From: Chromohalobacter sarecensis
Lineage (GTDB): Bacteria > Pseudomonadota > Gammaproteobacteria > Pseudomonadales > Halomonadaceae
DNA length: 64,000 nucleotides
NCBI RefSeq assembly: GCF_023061135.1
Contig: NZ_JAKGAN010000007.1
Location: 62,001-126,000, forward strand
Direction: 5' to 3'
Part shown: piece after piece, positions 60,216-64,000 of the stretch
Numbering within the stretch: the stretch's first letter is position 1
Layout of the letters: each line of letters starts with the position of its first letter
The notes under the pieces: generated by a model
Told to the model about the DNA's origin: nothing
What the model saw: only the letters and a program-made list of their open reading frames with translations
Databases searched by the model: none
Translations under genes and position numbers: made by a program

Positions 60216-60665
60216 TCAGGCGGACGCCTGGGCGGTGCAGGTCGCACACAATCCCAGTAGTTCGATGGTTTGGCGCTCGATCCGGTAGCCTTGTTGATGG
60301 GCTACCTGGGTCAGTTGCTCGTTGACGTCGTCGAGGTGCAATTCTTCCACACGCCCGCACGAACGGCATATCAGCAGCTGAAAGCCATGCACGTGCTCGG
60401 GGCAAGGGCAAGCGACATAGGCATTGAGTGACTCGATGCGATGCACCAGGCCTTGTTCGATGAGAAACTCCAGCGCGCGATAGATGGTCGGGGGGCGCGC
60501 CGAGGCATGCTCTGTGGCGAGACGGTCGAGCAGGTCATAGGCCTTGAGACCGCCAGGCGAGGTGGCGATCATTTCCAGGACACGTCGCCGGATCGGGGTG
60601 AAGCGCGCACCGTGCTTTTGGCACTGGCGTTCCGCCTGGGTCAGTAGTGCATGGGAGTCGAGCAT
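60216..60665 (-). CDS. zur: Fur-family zinc uptake regulator Zur
   Basis: Zinc-sensing repressor of zinc uptake. 149 residues from the ATG at 60665, which aligns with the usual Zur N-terminus; an ATG at 60698 would add 11 residues. The winged helix has 'TPIRRRVLEMIATSPGG' and 'ARPPTIYRALEFLIEQGLVH'. Regulatory zinc ligands are likely Cys86/Cys88, His91 and His93 ('CPCPEHVHG'). The structural site is Cys100/Cys103 and Cys140/Cys143. 29 bp separate it from hisI. I see no clear Zur box in its own upstream region. Confidence 0.88.
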   Translation of the reverse strand: MLDSHALLTQAERQCQKHGARFTPIRRRVLEMIATSPGGLKAYDLLDRLATEHASARPPTIYRALEFLIEQGLVHRIESLNAYVACPCPEHVHGFQLLICRSCGRVEELHLDDVNEQLTQVAHQQGYRIERQTIELLGLCATCTAQASA

Positions 60666-60749
60666 CGCAACACCATCGTTCTCGGTAGTGCGGGGCATTC
60701 TACGCCGTTGCCCCGAACGGGGCCAGACGCGCCCGGCTTCCGCGCGCGA

Positions 60750-61712
60750 TTATGCGGAACTGGCCAGTTCTCCTTCACGTGCGAAATGTTGCTGTGCGAA
60801 GGCGACGCGCGCCTCGACCGAGCGTGTCTCGGTTTGCTTCTCGATCAGATCCAGGCGCCGTCTTAGCCCTTCGCCATTGGCCATCTGAATGGCCAGCCCC
60901 GGGCGCGCATTGAGCTCGAGCAGCATCGGGCCATGATGGCGATCGAGTACCATGTCGGTGCCCAAGTAACCGAGCCCAGTCATTTCATAGCAACTGGCGG
61001 CCAGATGGAGCAGGGCATCCCAACCTGGAACGTACAGTGAAGCCAGGCCGTGGCCGGTGTCGGGATGGTCTTCGCGAGGGCGATTGAACTGCACGCCTCG
61101 CAAGGCCGTCCCCGTGGTGATGTCGAGTCCCACGCCGACCGCACCCTGGTGCAGGTTGGCCTTGCCATCCGATGCCGCCGTGGAAAGGCGCATCATCGCC
61201 ATGACCGGATATCCGCGGAAGATGATGACGCGAATATCGGGCACGCCTTCGTAGGTATACGCGGCGAAGGCTTCGTCGAAGGCAATCAATGACTCGATCA
61301 CAGCGACATCGGGAGTCCCGCCCAGCGAATAAAGCCCGGACAGAATATTGGAGACGTGTCGTTCCAGGTCAACGCGCTCGATACGCGTGCCACTGGGCTT
61401 GATGTAACCGCCATCCTGTTGGCGCTCGACGACGAGAATGCCCTTGCCGCCACTGCCCTTGGCGGGCTTGATGACGAAACCGGGCGCGTCTTTCACCACC
61501 TCGACGACGCGTTTTACATCGAACTGGGTGCTCACGGTGCCGATCAAGTCTGGCGTGGTGATGCCGTGGCGTTTGGCCAAGAGTTTAGTCTGTAGCTTAT
61601 CGTCGACGAGAGGATAGAGTCGGCGATCATTGTAGCGTCCGATGTAACGTATGTTGCGGCGATTCATGCCGATGACGCCTTTGGCCTGCAACCTGGCTGG
61701 AGTCGCCCACAT
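60750..61712 (-). CDS. RimK-like ATP-grasp ligase (alpha-L-glutamate ligase-like)
   Basis: Predicted to form a peptide or amide bond using ATP. 320 residues from the ATG at 61712, with GAAGG nine bases upstream; an ATG at 61721 overlaps the preceding stop. ATP-grasp segments: 'FVIKPAKGSGGKGILVVER' (lysine and Gly-rich loop), 'AYTYEGVPDIRVIIFRGYPV', and the metal-binding 'LGTDMVLDRHHGPMLLELNA' plus 'RPGLAIQMAN'. It forms a tight leftward run with the transglutaminase/7TM and retropepsin-like genes. The target is unknown. Confidence 0.9.
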   Translation of the reverse strand: MWATPARLQAKGVIGMNRRNIRYIGRYNDRRLYPLVDDKLQTKLLAKRHGITTPDLIGTVSTQFDVKRVVEVVKDAPGFVIKPAKGSGGKGILVVERQQDGGYIKPSGTRIERVDLERHVSNILSGLYSLGGTPDVAVIESLIAFDEAFAAYTYEGVPDIRVIIFRGYPVMAMMRLSTAASDGKANLHQGAVGVGLDITTGTALRGVQFNRPREDHPDTGHGLASLYVPGWDALLHLAASCYEMTGLGYLGTDMVLDRHHGPMLLELNARPGLAIQMANGEGLRRRLDLIEKQTETRSVEARVAFAQQHFAREGELASSA

Positions 61713-61713
61713 G

Positions 61714-63222
61714 TCAGTCATCCTTCGCCAAGGGCTGGAAGCGTCGCAATTCCAGCAAACGATACCCGGTATAATTCCCCAACAGCAGAATCATGGCCAT
61801 GAGAATCAACTGCACGCCCAGGAAGTTGAAGGTGATGTGACGCACCCAGGGGTTGTTCATGGCCAGGTAGGCCAATACAGCGGTCAGCAGGCTGCCGAAC
61901 CCTTGCTTGAAAACTTCCTTGGGGCCTTCTTCCTCCCATAGGATCGACATCCGTTCGATGGTCCACGAAAGGATAATCATCGGGAAGAAGGTGATGGTCA
62001 GCCCCGCATTGAGACCGAAGCGATACGCCATGACCGAGAATAACGAAATGATGGCGATGACCGTGATGATCACCGCCGACACTCGCGCCACCAGTAATAA
62101 ATTGAGCCGCGATAGATAGCTGCGAATCACCAGGCCCACGGCAACGACGAGCAGAAAACCGACCAAACCGGTAAGCAGGGTCGTCTGGATGAAAGCCAGG
62201 GCGATCAAAACCGGCATGAAAGTGCCGGAGGTCTCGAGTCCTACGAGAACACGCAGCAGCACGACGACCAGTGCCCCAATGGGAATCAACAGGATCGTCT
62301 TGAAGAGTGCCTGTTCCTCGATGGGCAAGCTGTGAATGGAGAAGTTGAGCAGGGTATCGTCGGTAAACTGATTGCGCACCGCGACCGATGCCGGCTCATT
62401 ATGGCGCAGCATCGAGAAACTCACGCGAGAGTCGCTGCCGCCCTGGACTTCGAGCACGGCATTGCCATTACGCTCCCACAACAGGAGGTTCTCGGGTTTG
62501 CCTTGCTCTCCGGTGCGGGGATTAATCAGCACCCACTTGTCGTTTTCGAACACTTGCAGCCAGGAGGTCAACGATTGCCGACGACGGCCGTCTTCCAACG
62601 TCAAGCCATTGACGATCCGGGCATGAACGTCGGCTTGATTGAGCAAGCGCGTCAGCAATACAGGGCGCTCGTATTGAGAGAGCAGGAGTCGGGCGTTTTC
62701 TCCCTGGCGCTGATCGGTGAATTCCTTGATCAACTCGCGCGTGAATGTGAAGGCATCCGCCGAGCGCTCATGTGCTTGACCGATGACTTCTCTGGCAGCG
62801 GTGTCGTAAGGCCGCTCCCAGCCGATATCGCGTTGTAATGCCGGAGGCTCGGCTAGAAATTCTTCTTCGCCATCGGTTACTAGAAGTTGAGCCGAGTAAT
62901 AAAGCTGCTGAGGCCCATTAGCTTGCCGGATGGCCCACTGCGCATGGCGTGCCTTGTCATCACGCAAATACGACAGTCCGAACCCCGAGGAGGCGGTGTT
63001 TTCCGTCAGCAGGCGGAAGCCTGGCTGATTGGAGGGTAGGGCAAGATCGACTCTGACGGGGCCATTGTCAGCATCGAAATTGACCTGTGCCTCGACTTCC
63101 CATATTTGCCGTTGCTCGCCCGGCATGAAGGGAACTTCGTAGTGAAAATGCCGGAAGATGGTCAAGACGATACCGATGGCCAGCAAGGCGCCGACCAACA
63201 GGTAAAAGGGCACTCGAGACAT
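61714..63222 (-). CDS. Inactive-transglutaminase-fold protein fused to seven membrane helices (UUP1/7TM type)
   Basis: 502 residues. One N-terminal helix (about 5-25), a periplasmic UUP1-like domain (about 30-150), a transglutaminase-like domain (about 150-265) and about seven C-terminal helices (about 285-490). The segment 'YERPVLLTRLLNQADVHARI' occupies the region where an active enzyme has its Cys, and no Cys is present, so the fold looks catalytically dead. Helical segments include 'LVGFLLVVAVGLVIRSYLSR' and 'FNFLGVQLILMAMILLLGNY'. AAGGA lies 6 bases before the ATG. Always found with an ATP-grasp ligase in this family. Confidence 0.88.
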   Translation of the reverse strand: MSRVPFYLLVGALLAIGIVLTIFRHFHYEVPFMPGEQRQIWEVEAQVNFDADNGPVRVDLALPSNQPGFRLLTENTASSGFGLSYLRDDKARHAQWAIRQANGPQQLYYSAQLLVTDGEEEFLAEPPALQRDIGWERPYDTAAREVIGQAHERSADAFTFTRELIKEFTDQRQGENARLLLSQYERPVLLTRLLNQADVHARIVNGLTLEDGRRRQSLTSWLQVFENDKWVLINPRTGEQGKPENLLLWERNGNAVLEVQGGSDSRVSFSMLRHNEPASVAVRNQFTDDTLLNFSIHSLPIEEQALFKTILLIPIGALVVVLLRVLVGLETSGTFMPVLIALAFIQTTLLTGLVGFLLVVAVGLVIRSYLSRLNLLLVARVSAVIITVIAIISLFSVMAYRFGLNAGLTITFFPMIILSWTIERMSILWEEEGPKEVFKQGFGSLLTAVLAYLAMNNPWVRHITFNFLGVQLILMAMILLLGNYTGYRLLELRRFQPLAKDD

Positions 63223-63304
63223 GCATTATCCTTGTCGACAAGGCGGCGTCGCCGTGACGCCGTCCACTAAAGGTTATCGAGATGCGCCATGGAGGGGCGC
63301 CGTC

Positions 63305-64000
63305 TCAGCGAGCTTCTTCCTCGCTATCGTTGTCCTGCTGATCCTTTTCCGCTTCTGCCGCGCTCTCGCCACCGGGGTATTCCGGCCGCGGATGAATATA
63401 GGCCTGGCTGACGTCGATCAGCGCAATGTCCATGAAGAAGCGCCGGCCCAACAAGACGGGATAATCGAGATGCGAGCGGTCGTTGAGCGTGAACTCGACG
63501 CGTTGCTTGAGGGGCCCCAAGGTCATCAGCAAACTGATCACGGGGCGATTATCGGTGCCCGATGCTTGGATAATCTTGACGCGGCGTGTCACCGGCGCCT
63601 CGATCACGTCGTCACGCATCCCATCGACGGCCGGCTCGTCATCTTCGAGTGCCAGCTTGAAACGCACCCAGCTTTCGCCATCGCGTTCGAACTCCGTCAC
63701 ATCATGCGCCGAGAGCGATGATGTATTGGCGCCGGAATCTACACGAGCCTTGAGATAGGTACCAACCGTGGGAAAGCCGACCCATTCATTGCGACCCAGC
63801 ATTTCCTTGCTGGCAGTATCGTTACGCTTGACGGGACACGTGGTCACCACACGAGGTTCTTGACCGATATTCTCGACATCAGCGCGTAAGTGCCGCAGCA
63901 GCTTGCCATTAGCCCGTACATTGTCACCGATGCGTTGTGCGCGCTCGGCTTGAACACGTAACAGCTCGGTTTGAGTCGAGCAGCGTAGCGCCAGATTGTT
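63305..64000 (-). CDS. Retropepsin-like RimK-associated protease (PF05618 type; N-terminus outside window)
   Basis: The frame stays open from the stop at 63305 to the right edge, 231 codons without a convincing start, so the N-terminus is outside. The C-terminal 170 residues form the domain annotated as 'ATP-dependent zinc protease', which has a retropepsin fold. The catalytic aspartate motif is 'ARVDSGANTSSLSA', and the hydrophobic pair is in 'DYPVLLGRRFFMDIALIDV'. The preceding 50 residues are helical and charged. The tail is acidic ('AAEAEKDQQDNDSEEEAR'). A GTG at 63850 could be misread as a start. It leads the leftward run with the 7TM and ATP-grasp genes. Confidence 0.85.
   Translation of the reverse strand, partial: NNLALRCSTQTELLRVQAERAQRIGDNVRANGKLLRHLRADVENIGQEPRVVTTCPVKRNDTASKEMLGRNEWVGFPTVGTYLKARVDSGANTSSLSAHDVTEFERDGESWVRFKLALEDDEPAVDGMRDDVIEAPVTRRVKIIQASGTDNRPVISLLMTLGPLKQRVEFTLNDRSHLDYPVLLGRRFFMDIALIDVSQAYIHPRPEYPGGESAAEAEKDQQDNDSEEEAR

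Noticed and set aside
60666-60749. Zur box in front of zur
   Set aside because: No ATAAC-type dyad is present; only a short GCCCC/GGGGC hairpin is visible.

Overview
The window looks like chromosomal core sequence from a moderately halophilic gammaproteobacterium, most likely Halomonadaceae (Halomonas or Chromohalobacter type). This is inferred from gene content and order: the gammaproteobacterial block mltD-gloB-yafS-rnhA-dnaQ, tusDCB plus tusE, a proVWX osmoprotectant importer with an acidic binding protein, and high G+C with strong G/C at third positions. I could not run a database comparison. There is no rRNA, CRISPR array, prophage or insertion sequence. One tRNA-Ser(UGA) is present.

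Layout. 1-2.8 kb: yejA and the start of yejB (peptide/microcin C-type ABC importer). 2.9-8 kb: mltD and gloB leftward, then yafS-like, rnhA, dnaQ and nudC rightward. 8-11.8 kb: an SCP2 protein, sohB, an ArsR regulator, and yhhQ behind a candidate preQ1-I riboswitch, then a YbfF-like hydrolase. 11.9-14.6 kb: a leftward thiamine-precursor ABC transporter (ThiZ, ThiX, ThiY-like) behind a TPP riboswitch, with a diverging kinase-fold-like gene. 15.6-19.8 kb: a CPA1 K+/H+ antiporter, a zinc ribbon protein, a PPP-type phosphatase, tRNA-Ser, a BI-1 family membrane protein and a small cysteine-rich ORF. 19.9-22.3 kb: a candidate orphan small RNA, tusDCB, tusE, acpH. 22.3-34.9 kb: a formate dehydrogenase and molybdenum cofactor island (moeA, moaB, DUF1244; three enzyme subunits, a small Tat protein, a TorD-type chaperone, a polyferredoxin, DUF3306, DUF3305; divergent fdhD and a substrate-binding-domain regulator). 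35-41.3 kb: an APC permease, an XRE-cupin regulator, and a divergent lysine deacetylase-like/acetyltransferase pair. 41.4-44.8 kb: proVWX. 44.8-49.6 kb: pdxH, DUF2069, wrbA, arsC-like, yihY, a GGCT-like protein, smr. 49.6-55.7 kb: DUF934, cysI and metH, a sulfur/methionine block. 55.8-59.4 kb: nfuA and sufE (Fe-S biogenesis) flanking a divergent KfrA-like/tyrosine recombinase pair. 59.4-60.7 kb: zur-hisI-yidD. 60.7-64 kb: an ATP-grasp ligase, a 7TM inactive transglutaminase and a retropepsin-like protein cut by the window edge.

How the parts fit. The molybdenum and formate genes form one functional unit: cofactor synthesis, sulfur transfer to the cofactor (FdhD), folding and export (TorD-type chaperone, Tat signals), and membrane electron transfer. 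TusBCD/TusE, CysI, NfuA, SufE and MetH supply sulfur for tRNA, Fe-S clusters and methionine. ProVWX and the CPA1 antiporter fit life in salt.

The points most worth a second look are the orphan promoter-plus-terminator unit at 19921-20042 (candidate small RNA of about 87 nt), the symmetric operator array between the KfrA-like gene and the recombinase, three consecutive stem-loops between proW and proX, the preQ1-type element whose pseudoknot would cover the yhhQ ribosome binding site, and a diverged kinase-fold protein next to the TPP riboswitch.
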